DNA from: Patescibacteria group bacterium
GTDB taxonomy: Bacteria; Patescibacteriota; Microgenomatia; UBA1400; MFAQ01
Length of the DNA: 19,800 nucleotides
Assembly (NCBI GenBank): GCA_018819325.1
Contig: JAHJQJ010000061.1
Coordinates: forward strand, 1 to 19,800
Direction of reading: 5' to 3'
Shown: in pieces, positions 1-6,005 of the stretch
Position numbering within the stretch: the first letter of the stretch is position 1
Layout: every line of letters starts with the position of its first letter
Program-made: the position numbers and the translations under genes
The notes under the pieces: model-generated
Seen by the model: the letters and a program-made list of their open reading frames with translations, nothing else
What the model was told of the DNA's origin: nothing
Databases searched by the model: none

Positions 1-2
1 AG

Positions 3-137
3 ACACTTCAACAAGCTTCGTTTCTCTTCTGGTATCTCGTCTTTACCAGAACAAAAACCAAGCAAGACCTCAAGAAACTATGGGGTGTGTGGAAACAGCG
101 GAAAAAGGACAATCTAGCAACTGTTTATTACCCTTAA
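3..137 (+). CDS. C-terminal fragment of an unknown membrane protein
   Basis: The window opens inside a reading frame of 44 codons that ends in TAA at 135-137. The fragment begins with a hydrophobic, aromatic stretch (ASFLFWYLVF), which looks like the end of a last membrane helix. A strongly basic tail follows (KTKQDLKKLWGVWKQRKKD), as expected for a cytoplasmic C-terminus under the positive-inside rule. The other two forward frames read through less protein-like sequence. The stop overlaps the end of the opposite-strand gene by four bases, so the two genes converge. Too little is present to name a family. Confidence 0.45.
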   Translation, partial: TLQQASFLFWYLVFTRTKTKQDLKKLWGVWKQRKKDNLATVYYP

Positions 138-484
138 ACTGAATTTAACTGGTTTTGTTCGGAAAGTTTAATCAATCGATGCTTATCAAGGTAAGGTTTA
201 TTAAGGTCTCCATGATCAAAATTACAAATTCTTTCTAGAGAGACACCTTCTCTATTTTGTATTTCTATTCTTGCTTCTTCTAGTAGGTTAAATAGTTCTG
301 AAGGAACATGTTCTCTCCAAAATTCGGACCTAATTCTTGTTAGTTCCGGTTTTACAAGAGTGTCAAATTTTTTGTTGACTTGTTCTTGTCTGGCTTGTTC
401 CGCAGCCAGTTCTTGCTGTTTTGCAATTTCGGCTTCTTGCTTTTCTCTGCCTAATGCTTTTCTGCCCTGTTCTAGTAAGCTCAT
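134..484 (-). CDS. Small hypothetical protein with N-terminal coiled coil
   Basis: This is a 116-aa soluble protein with no signal peptide or membrane segment. Residues 1-45 are rich in Glu, Gln, Lys and Ala (EQGRKALGREKQEAEIAKQQ) and should form a long charged helix or coiled coil. The rest is mixed helix with many acidic and basic residues. I do not recognise a family. A TAATAT box preceded by TGC lies nine bases before the ATG, so the transcript would have only a 2-3 nt leader. It is divergent from the large gene at 585 and convergent with the partial gene at its 3' end. Confidence 0.6.
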   Translation of the reverse strand: MSLLEQGRKALGREKQEAEIAKQQELAAEQARQEQVNKKFDTLVKPELTRIRSEFWREHVPSELFNLLEEARIEIQNREGVSLERICNFDHGDLNKPYLDKHRLIKLSEQNQLNSV

Positions 485-493
485 ATATTTTGG

Positions 494-499
494 ATATTA
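494..499 (-). promoter_or_regulatory. -10 box of the 134-484 gene
   Basis: The minus strand reads TGC-TAATAT, an extended -10, followed by nine bases and then ATG. It lies in the 100-bp divergent intergenic region shared with the gene at 585. Confidence 0.5.
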
Positions 500-571
500 G
501 CAATTAAGGGCGTGATTGTCAAGTTTATGGGGTAGTTTTGGTGGGGTGTGGATTCTTAATGATGTTGTTGG

Positions 572-577
572 TAGAAT
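572..577 (+). promoter_or_regulatory. -10 box (TAGAAT) for the 585 gene
   Basis: TAGAAT is followed by exactly seven bases and then the ATG at 585. That places the expected transcription start at or one base before the start codon. The same box-to-ATG geometry recurs across the window and favours 585 as a leaderless start. Confidence 0.5.
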
Positions 578-584
578 ATGAGTT

Positions 585-2459
585 ATGTTGTTAGAGAAAA
601 GTGGTTTGAATTTGAGTTTTGGTGAGAGAGTGAATTTTTCCCCTAATGGGGGAGGTGAGGGAGGTGATTTGATGTCAGAAATGGATCCGACACAAGAAAG
701 AGAACTTCAAAATCAGGCGTTTTTTAGTCCTGTGGTTGAAGAGATAATAAAACCTTACGAGGGTCAAATAGTCGAGAAGTTAATTTATAAGGATGGAAAA
801 CCAGAAGAGAGTCATTTGGATACAGAGAGAGAGGGTGTGTTTTTTAGAGGTGATAGAGTGGTTGGGTATTTAGCCAGGATGTGGGCGAGGGATCTGAGTG
901 ATATGGAAATTATAGGTGTGGGTAAGACTGATCGTGAAGACAGTGTCTATGGGGCAATAGGTAAGGCGGTAACAAACGTGGCGGAAAGATTGGCTGGAGA
1001 AATACGTCAACGGGACTTGAGTGGTTTGAGTGATGAGGAATATTTGGACTTGCCGGAGGTAGAGAAAATGATAGCTTTGGAGAATGTTGGAACGTTGCAT
1101 GCGGCACAGTTGCGTTTGTTGCAATGTTTTCAACAAATTAGGCTGGCTGCTTTAGTGGAGGGTAATGCGACTTTGCAACTTAAAGATGAATGGAGAGTGG
1201 ATTTTAATATGAGTGATTTTGCAGAAGTTTGGAAAATGGGTAAGTTGACGGAGAGTGATCCAAGAGGGGTAGGTGATTTGCAAGACGAGATGATGAGATG
1301 GTATGTAGCGATAGCAAAAACATCTATGGTGGGACCGGGTGTTTCAACTGGAGATGAAAAGGTGGATAAGGTGAATGCTTTTGTAAGAGAAATGTTGACG
1401 GTTACGCGGCCAAAAGAGAAAAAAGAAGAAATGATTATTCAGAGTTACGTGTTGAATCGTTTTGCTATAAAACAAAGAGAGGGTGATTTGAGATGGGTAG
1501 AAGAGTTTGTTAAAAGCTGTGCGCGTGAAGGATTGTGGGACTTGTTGCAAAGCGGTGGTGGTGATTTGGAAAACAAGTTGAGTAAGGTAAGAGAGAGAAT
1601 GGATAAGCAAAAAAGGGGAAAGTTGCTTGATAGACCATCTTCATATAATGATGCTTTAGACTTAGCTCATGGGAGTGCAATACGAGATATAAGGCTGGCA
1701 ACTATGGATTGGCATTTGGGTAAGGCTGTGGCAGTTAATGCAGATGGAACGATTGACAGTAAGCCTTTGATTGAAAGTGCTCCGGCTTCATCTAAAGGGG
1801 TTGTGCTGACTTTTGCGGTAGATAGATTGAAAGGTGACATTGAGAGTAAATGGGATTATGGTTCTAAGGTGATAGCTAGTGCTATAAAGATGGGTTTTAT
1901 TCCACAACGTTGGGTTAATGATTTGTTTGAGAATGTAAATGTGGTTAGGGGAGAAACTAAAAGCTTGGCCCAATTGTGGTGGGATGAGGGTATGAAGTTG
2001 CCGGAGTTAGCTAAGGTGTTGGTAAATAATGATCCTAATCAAGAAGATGTGAGGAAGAACGAACATGTTAAATTGTTGACTCAAAAGTGGGCGGCATATA
2101 ATCTGCTAGGCATGATGAAGAGCAGAGACCCCAAAGTTTGGCAGAGTTTCTTTACTGGAACTGGAATGGAAGACCTGAATAAGTATGCGTTTTTGGGTTT
2201 GGCGTTGCCTGAATATTCAGATAGTAAGGATAATAGAGTACAGGCGTTGAAGGCGACGGTGTTGGCTGTGCAGTATTTGATGAACCTAGGATACACAGAT
2301 GATTGTGTAGGGCCAGATGTTGTAAAAATTAGGAAAGATAGAGAGATTAGACTGCAACAAAAAACAGGATTTCTTGCTGCGATGGATAGGTCTGAAGTTT
2401 TAAATGTTTATGGAAAAAAAGTTTTTAACAAAATTATTTCAGATTTGGGGGGGAAATAA
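585..2459 (+). CDS. Large soluble protein of unknown function
   Basis: This is a 624-aa protein without signal peptide or membrane helices, mostly helical and rich in charged residues and Trp. I recognise no domain or catalytic motif. Two starts compete. ATG 585 sits seven bases after a TAGAAT box, as expected for a leaderless message. ATG 672 (codon 30) is preceded by GGAGG at 660-664 with a seven-base spacer, a textbook ribosome site. Residues 1-29 are low-complexity (NGGGEGGDL), so the G-rich run could simply be coding. I keep 585 because other genes here rarely use Shine-Dalgarno sites. It converges on the VirB6-like gene with a nine-base gap, so a role near that T4SS-like cluster is possible but unproven. 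Confidence 0.75.
   Translation: MLLEKSGLNLSFGERVNFSPNGGGEGGDLMSEMDPTQERELQNQAFFSPVVEEIIKPYEGQIVEKLIYKDGKPEESHLDTEREGVFFRGDRVVGYLARMWARDLSDMEIIGVGKTDREDSVYGAIGKAVTNVAERLAGEIRQRDLSGLSDEEYLDLPEVEKMIALENVGTLHAAQLRLLQCFQQIRLAALVEGNATLQLKDEWRVDFNMSDFAEVWKMGKLTESDPRGVGDLQDEMMRWYVAIAKTSMVGPGVSTGDEKVDKVNAFVREMLTVTRPKEKKEEMIIQSYVLNRFAIKQREGDLRWVEEFVKSCAREGLWDLLQSGGGDLENKLSKVRERMDKQKRGKLLDRPSSYNDALDLAHGSAIRDIRLATMDWHLGKAVAVNADGTIDSKPLIESAPASSKGVVLTFAVDRLKGDIESKWDYGSKVIASAIKMGFIPQRWVNDLFENVNVVRGETKSLAQLWWDEGMKLPELAKVLVNNDPNQEDVRKNEHVKLLTQKWAAYNLLGMMKSRDPKVWQSFFTGTGMEDLNKYAFLGLALPEYSDSKDNRVQALKATVLAVQYLMNLGYTDDCVGPDVVKIRKDREIRLQQKTGFLAAMDRSEVLNVYGKKVFNKIISDLGGK
660..664 (+). promoter_or_regulatory. Strong Shine-Dalgarno before alternative start ATG 672
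   Basis: GGAGG with a seven-base spacer precedes ATG 672. It is the best Shine-Dalgarno match in the window, where most starts have none. It decides between a 624-aa and a 595-aa product for this gene. Confidence 0.35.
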
Positions 2460-2468
2460 ACTTGATTG

Positions 2469-4127
2469 TTAAGTAGTAACTTTTCCAGCTCCCATGGCAC
2501 TAAGCATTCTTCTGGTTGTATCTATTGTGTCCGCTGCCCCAGTTCCTCCAGCAGTCGATCTTAGATAATCAGCATGTTTACCGGCTTTATCGAGGCCGTA
2601 TTGTTGGGCTCCTTTTCTGGCTCCAAATGGATCCGTACCAAATTTGAGGGCGTCGCCGAGGGCGGAGCCGTAGCCGAGGTCTTTGATTTGTAGGGCGTTT
2701 TTGATCATTTCTGCTAGTTTGGGGATCATAAGGAATATACCAAGACCCAAAAGGGCAAATTTTCCCTCTGCACTAGATAGAAAGGAAATGTCAAGATTGT
2801 TACCTGCTTGACCAGATAGAGGAGGTGGTATCCAAAGATCTCCTGATGGTAGGTCTCCTAGTTGAAACGAAACGACACCACCCCACAATTTGAAAGGACC
2901 TAAGAAGTAGAAAGAGAAAAGAAACATGATCATGGTTGAAAGGAACACGGAAAATTCAGCAAAAATGCCTTTTAACCAATTACCAAAAGATTTTGAACCA
3001 GGAAGGACGTTGCCTAAAAGTATTAGTGGTGAGAAGAGAATACTTAAGGTAATATAAACATAAGATTTAAGAAGCATCCAGAATGTTTTGAAAAGAGTGT
3101 AAAGAATAGCTATGGCGATGATAAGCATGAGGATTAAGGGAATGCCAGTCGTGGCTAAAGCGTAGGTAATGATATAACTAGAGGTTGATGGTAAAGAAAG
3201 AATGCCAGAAATAAGCTTGGGAATCATGCCTCCGTAGAATAAGTGAGCAAAAATGGAGAGTGTGGGACCGATGAACCCAAATCCATAGCCAGAGAACCAA
3301 AGGGCAATTTTGTCTAAAAAAGATGCATGGATACTGGCTCCGCCCCAAGCGGCTCCGATACTGGAGTGGAGGAGTGGAGTGGTGGCTAGTACGCTTAAAA
3401 TAAGGAAGAATACTAGATAAAAAAGATCGATTACTAGGCCAGCAATGGCGTAAGAAAAAGTGATTAAAAGTAGAGTAACGATAAGTTTGGGGAGAGCTAA
3501 TTGAATAGAGATGACGGTTTGGGGGTTAATTTTTATTTTGAACATAATCATAAAGCCGTAGGCGATGAAAGCAATAATGAAAAAGAAGTAGGCAATGTTT
3601 CTAAAGGCTTTCCAAATAGGTAGAAGAGGTTCTAATGCTTGGAAACCGTAACCTGGACTGGCTGCTAGTGCGGGCTTGACTAGTTGATGTTGTTGAAGAT
3701 TTGATTTGACTGAAGCGATGTAGTTCAAGGAAGATGCTGGGGGGTTGAGATTGATGATGCTGATTAATTTACCCACTCCAGCGATAGCGCCATTATTTGG
3801 AATTGATTGAGGATTCTCTCCTAGTAGTTGAATAAGGTGTTTGGGATCGAAGATTTGTTTGTCAGGATCTTCATTAACAATTTTGCCATAAATATCTAGT
3901 ATGATCATGTCACTAAAGCCGATAGATTCTTCTAGGTTATCAGGGTCGCATTTGCCACCGTACCAAGTTTCTAGATTCATTTGGTTGCCCTTTCTACGGT
4001 CGCAATAGATTTTTAAAAGATCGTTTGCTATGTCTTCTGAGACTGCGTGGGTGGGGGTGAGTAGGGGTAGAAAGGAAAGAAAAAGGAAGGCGATGGTAAG
4101 TAAGGAGGGGAGGAGTTTTTTGAGCAT
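2469..4127 (-). CDS. VirB6/TrbL-like polytopic membrane protein of a T4SS
   Basis: This 552-aa protein starts with a clear signal peptide (MLKKLLPSLLTIAFLFLSFLPLL...THA). An extracytoplasmic domain of about 140 residues with two Cys follows. About six to eight hydrophobic helices run from about residue 170 to 480, including NIAYFFFIIAFIAYGFMIMF and LPLILMLIIAIAILYTLF. The tail is cytoplasmic, soluble and Gly/Ala-rich (about 490-552). This layout matches the VirB6/TrbL channel proteins of type IV secretion systems. The assignment rests on topology and on the nearby pilin-like and muramidase genes, not on a conserved motif. It has its own extended -10 six bases from the ATG. Its promoter and first codons are duplicated in front of two toxin-antitoxin-type genes upstream. 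Confidence 0.7.
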   Translation of the reverse strand: MLKKLLPSLLTIAFLFLSFLPLLTPTHAVSEDIANDLLKIYCDRRKGNQMNLETWYGGKCDPDNLEESIGFSDMIILDIYGKIVNEDPDKQIFDPKHLIQLLGENPQSIPNNGAIAGVGKLISIINLNPPASSLNYIASVKSNLQQHQLVKPALAASPGYGFQALEPLLPIWKAFRNIAYFFFIIAFIAYGFMIMFKIKINPQTVISIQLALPKLIVTLLLITFSYAIAGLVIDLFYLVFFLILSVLATTPLLHSSIGAAWGGASIHASFLDKIALWFSGYGFGFIGPTLSIFAHLFYGGMIPKLISGILSLPSTSSYIITYALATTGIPLILMLIIAIAILYTLFKTFWMLLKSYVYITLSILFSPLILLGNVLPGSKSFGNWLKGIFAEFSVFLSTMIMFLFSFYFLGPFKLWGGVVSFQLGDLPSGDLWIPPPLSGQAGNNLDISFLSSAEGKFALLGLGIFLMIPKLAEMIKNALQIKDLGYGSALGDALKFGTDPFGARKGAQQYGLDKAGKHADYLRSTAGGTGAADTIDTTRRMLSAMGAGKVTT

Positions 4128-4143
4128 GGATTTATTTTAGCAT
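4115..4143. repeat. Promoter/start repeat, copy 1
   Basis: A 29-bp block spanning the -10 box, start codon and first codons (Met-Leu-Lys-Lys) of the VirB6-like gene. It is identical to 5026-5054 and closely similar to 5922-5947. The three genes are otherwise unrelated, so only the expression signal and N-terminal codons are shared. Confidence 0.75.
4134..4139 (-). promoter_or_regulatory. Extended -10 of the VirB6-like gene
   Basis: The minus strand reads TGC-TAAAAT, then six bases (AAATCC), then ATG. The predicted transcription start is at the ATG. The 29-bp stretch 4115-4143 recurs exactly at 5026-5054. Confidence 0.6.
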
Positions 4144-4164
4144 GATTTTTAAAGAGGGATTACA

Positions 4165-4205
4165 CATCTGAAAAGATCACTAGGAAGTGACATTTCCGAT
4201 GAGAA
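4165..4205. repeat. Imperfect direct repeat flanking the nucleotidyltransferase cassette (left)
   Basis: The segment with CTGAAAAGATCAC ... TTCCGATGAG resembles 5958-6000, which has CTGAACAGATCCT ... TTCCGATGAG. The two copies bracket the four genes at 4321-5934. Both lie at about the same distance upstream of a Met-Leu-Lys-Lys start. They look like duplicated copies of one ancestral upstream region. Confidence 0.5.
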
Positions 4206-4254
4206 ATCCTCCTGTTAGGAATTGAGATAATGGGGGAAGATTATGTGCTTGGAT

Positions 4255-4288
4255 TATAAAAAAGTTTTCATTGACACTGAAAACTTTT
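4255..4288 (-). terminator. Hairpin plus T-run ending the nucleotidyltransferase cassette
   Basis: A perfect 11-bp inverted repeat, AAAAGTTTTCA (4260-4270) and TGAAAACTTTT (4278-4288), encloses a seven-base loop. On the minus strand the stem runs into TTTTTT and then ATAATCC. This fits an AT-rich intrinsic terminator about 35 bases after the HEPN gene stop. Confidence 0.6.
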
Positions 4289-4320
4289 GGTGATTTGTTT
4301 TCAGCGGGGGTGAAAGGTTT

Positions 4321-4743
4321 TTAGATTTTTTGGAATTTGGTTAGGGATTGAAGCTTGTTTAAAATGTATTTGTTGATTTTTTTGGAGGCAATGAGGGATT
4401 TCTGAGCGTGAATTTTGTTTGGCAAACCCTGTTCTATTGTACCAGCAATTATGTCTGGGTAGCGGGTTGGAAGATAAAATTGACTGAGGTAGCTGGCGGC
4501 GGTTGTTATATTTTTGGGAGGTGAAGGTTTTATTTTTTTGATTAAAGTTTTTAAATCATGGATTTTGGGGGCAGGTTTTTTGGTTTGGCTGACAATTAAG
4601 GCCTTTATAAGTTTTTCTGCTTGTTGTTGAGTGTGAAAGCAAACAGCTGAATAGATTTTAGCTTTCCAAGCTACTTGTGATATTTTGGCGTCTTCTTGAG
4701 CAAAAACAAGCCAAACCTGAATGTTTTTATTATTGACTATCAT
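4321..4743 (-). CDS. HEPN-domain protein, partner of the adjacent nucleotidyltransferase
   Basis: A 140-aa protein with the PF05168-type HEPN pattern: CFHTQQQAEKLIKALI near residues 35-50, an I-H-D-L motif at 61-64 and the R-Y-P-D motif at 94-97. Such proteins form helical bundles and pair with minimal nucleotidyltransferases in two-gene modules, often toxin-antitoxin. The canonical HEPN ribonuclease motif (Arg, four to six residues, His) is not visible, so RNase activity is doubtful. The start overlaps the end of the nucleotidyltransferase gene by 14 bases, indicating translational coupling. I infer a HEPN-MNT module; which partner would be toxic cannot be read from the sequence. Confidence 0.75.
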   Translation of the reverse strand: MIVNNKNIQVWLVFAQEDAKISQVAWKAKIYSAVCFHTQQQAEKLIKALIVSQTKKPAPKIHDLKTLIKKIKPSPPKNITTAASYLSQFYLPTRYPDIIAGTIEQGLPNKIHAQKSLIASKKINKYILNKLQSLTKFQKI

Positions 4744-5038
4744 AAACTATTTGACCTTTTTTGAGAACTTCTTGTTGAATGAAGTAACTCCATCTGGAAA
4801 TGTTTTTGAATTCTTTTGGAGTGTAGACAACGATGTCGGTTGGAATTGATGGAGTGAAGGTTTTGTTGATAGACTGGATGCGGTCGTAGAAGTTTTTTTT
4901 GGTATTTTTTATAACAATGAGGTCTAGGTCACTGTTTGATTTGGCTTTGTTTTGAGCAACAGAACCGTAGGCGATGATTTGCTGTGGCTGGTATTTTTTG
5001 GCGATTGAATGAATGATTTGATGGTGTTTTTTGAGCAT
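4730..5038 (-). CDS. Minimal nucleotidyltransferase (MNT) of a HEPN-MNT pair
   Basis: This is a 102-aa polymerase-beta-fold nucleotidyltransferase. The signature G25-S26 ... D37-L-D39 is intact (GSVAQNKAKSNSDLDL), and a third carboxylate is plausible at D68 (PTDIVVYT). Known MNT proteins transfer nucleotides, for example AMP, onto the partner HEPN protein or another target. The gene leads a two-gene unit and overlaps the HEPN gene by 14 bases. Its promoter and first four codons are copied exactly from the VirB6-like gene. Intact catalytic residues suggest an active enzyme. Confidence 0.8.
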   Translation of the reverse strand: MLKKHHQIIHSIAKKYQPQQIIAYGSVAQNKAKSNSDLDLIVIKNTKKNFYDRIQSINKTFTPSIPTDIVVYTPKEFKNISRWSYFIQQEVLKKGQIVYDSQ

Positions 5039-5054
5039 GGATTTATTTTAGCAT
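5026..5054. repeat. Promoter/start repeat, copy 2
   Basis: Exact copy of 4115-4143, here providing the promoter and first codons of the nucleotidyltransferase gene. Confidence 0.75.
5045..5050 (-). promoter_or_regulatory. Extended -10 of the MNT gene
   Basis: The minus strand reads TGC-TAAAAT, then AAATCC, then ATG. This is the same leaderless arrangement as the VirB6-like gene, within the shared 29-bp repeat. Confidence 0.6.
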
Positions 5055-5668
5055 TAAATCTTTTGGGATTTTACTAGGGATTCGAAGAATGTTTTGATTT
5101 GGGGCCAGGGAACTGGCTTAATTACCTTGAGAGGTGGGTTATCTTCAGCATCGGTGAAGTAAGTTAGGGCCTTAAGAAGGTGGTAGCGATTGTTGGGTTG
5201 ATTGAATTTTTGGTCGTGAAAGGAAAAAACTTGTTTAAGTGAGAATTCTTGCATAATAAAATATAGATCGAAAAAATCTCTTTTAGTACCTCTGTCTGCT
5301 ATGGCTAGTAATTTCATGGCGGCGATATCTTTAATTGAAGCAATGTTTATATTGTGAAATTTGGTAGACGGAGAAATGAGGGGATGGGAATATAAAAATA
5401 GGCTAAATTTAGTGGAGTCTATTTTACCTAGCAAGGTGTCTGGGGCTAGTTGCTCGCGAGTAAAGTTTATTTTATTTAGTCTGTTTTCGATAATTTGGGG
5501 GTTGAATGAGCTGGGGGTGAAAAAATCTAGATCGAAAGAGTAGCGGTGACCAATGTGTAAGGCTAGAGCAGTACCGCCAGCTAAATGGGTTTTGGGAGGT
5601 AAAGAGTTGGCTTGGCCAACTTTGATTAATGCTTCCAGAGTGGCTGGGTTGAGGGCTTGTTTAAACAT
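5054..5668 (-). CDS. AbiEii-like nucleotidyltransferase
   Basis: This 204-aa protein (from ATG 5668; a TTG at 5707 would add 13 residues) has the AbiEii/AbiGii hallmark. GGTALAL (31-37) is followed by G-H-R-x-S-F-D-L-D-F-F with D46 and D48, and KRDFFDLYF lies further on. Members of this family act as nucleotidyltransferase toxins of type IV toxin-antitoxin or abortive-infection systems. The upstream gene overlaps its start by 43 bases, so the two are co-translated. Starting at ATG 5668 aligns better with family members, whose N-terminus lies about 30 residues before the GGTAL motif. The toxin role is family knowledge. Confidence 0.78.
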   Translation of the reverse strand: MFKQALNPATLEALIKVGQANSLPPKTHLAGGTALALHIGHRYSFDLDFFTPSSFNPQIIENRLNKINFTREQLAPDTLLGKIDSTKFSLFLYSHPLISPSTKFHNINIASIKDIAAMKLLAIADRGTKRDFFDLYFIMQEFSLKQVFSFHDQKFNQPNNRYHLLKALTYFTDAEDNPPLKVIKPVPWPQIKTFFESLVKSQKI

Positions 5669-5934
5669 AATACTTGGGTTGGATTTAATTCTAGCTGTTT
5701 GGTCCAAAAGTTGGCGGTGAGGTGAGAAAGGTCTCTAGTGGAGGTGAGAAGATTCTTGATGTCTTGTTTGGAGTAGTGTTTTAGCGACCAGCGGACGGCG
5801 GGGGTGTTGCCGTGGTCAAGTAGGCGTTTTAGAACAAATTGAGGGTGTTTTTGTGGATTAAGAGCTTCAAAATCGGTGTCCCAGAAGTAGGTTTTGAACT
5901 TGGTGGGGAGCTTGGTTGGGAGTTTTTTGAGCAT
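5626..5934 (-). CDS. Small partner protein of the AbiEii-like enzyme
   Basis: A 102-aa protein with the pattern F-W-D-T-D-F-E-x-L-N-P-x-K-H, then LLDHGNTPAVRWSL and, near residue 75, a F-W motif. Short proteins of this kind, which I associate with the DUF6922 group, commonly precede AbiEii-like nucleotidyltransferases and are presumed antitoxins. Its 3' end overlaps the nucleotidyltransferase start. It begins Met-Leu-Lys-Lys under a diverged copy of the VirB6-like promoter, six bases from the -10 box. The antitoxin role is inferred from gene order; the DUF name is from memory. Confidence 0.65.
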   Translation of the reverse strand: MLKKLPTKLPTKFKTYFWDTDFEALNPQKHPQFVLKRLLDHGNTPAVRWSLKHYSKQDIKNLLTSTRDLSHLTANFWTKQLELNPTQVLCLNKPSTQPLWKH

Positions 5935-5950
5935 GGGGTTATTTTACAAC
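5922..5950. repeat. Promoter/start repeat, copy 3 (diverged)
   Basis: Same first codons (Met-Leu-Lys-Lys) and TAAAAT box, with a few substitutions in the six-base spacer. The similarity continues upstream: 5958-6000 resembles 4165-4205 around the shared core TTCCGATGAG. Confidence 0.65.
5941..5946 (-). promoter_or_regulatory. -10 box of the 5626-5934 gene
   Basis: The minus strand reads TAAAAT, then AACCCC, then ATG: again a six-base spacer, implying a leaderless message. Confidence 0.55.
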
Positions 5951-5957
5951 AAAAATC

Positions 5958-6000
5958 ACACAGTCTGAACAGATCCTTTCAGGCTCAGTTCCGATGAGTG
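5958..6000. repeat. Imperfect direct repeat flanking the nucleotidyltransferase cassette (right)
   Basis: Partner of 4165-4205. It lies between the end of the muramidase gene and the promoter of the 102-aa gene, just outside the cassette. Confidence 0.5.
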
Positions 6001-6005
6001 ATTTT

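Noticed and set aside
870..2296. Several minus-strand ORFs of 61-88 aa
   Set aside because: They lie antisense inside the 585-2459 gene, have skewed composition and no promoter of the local type.
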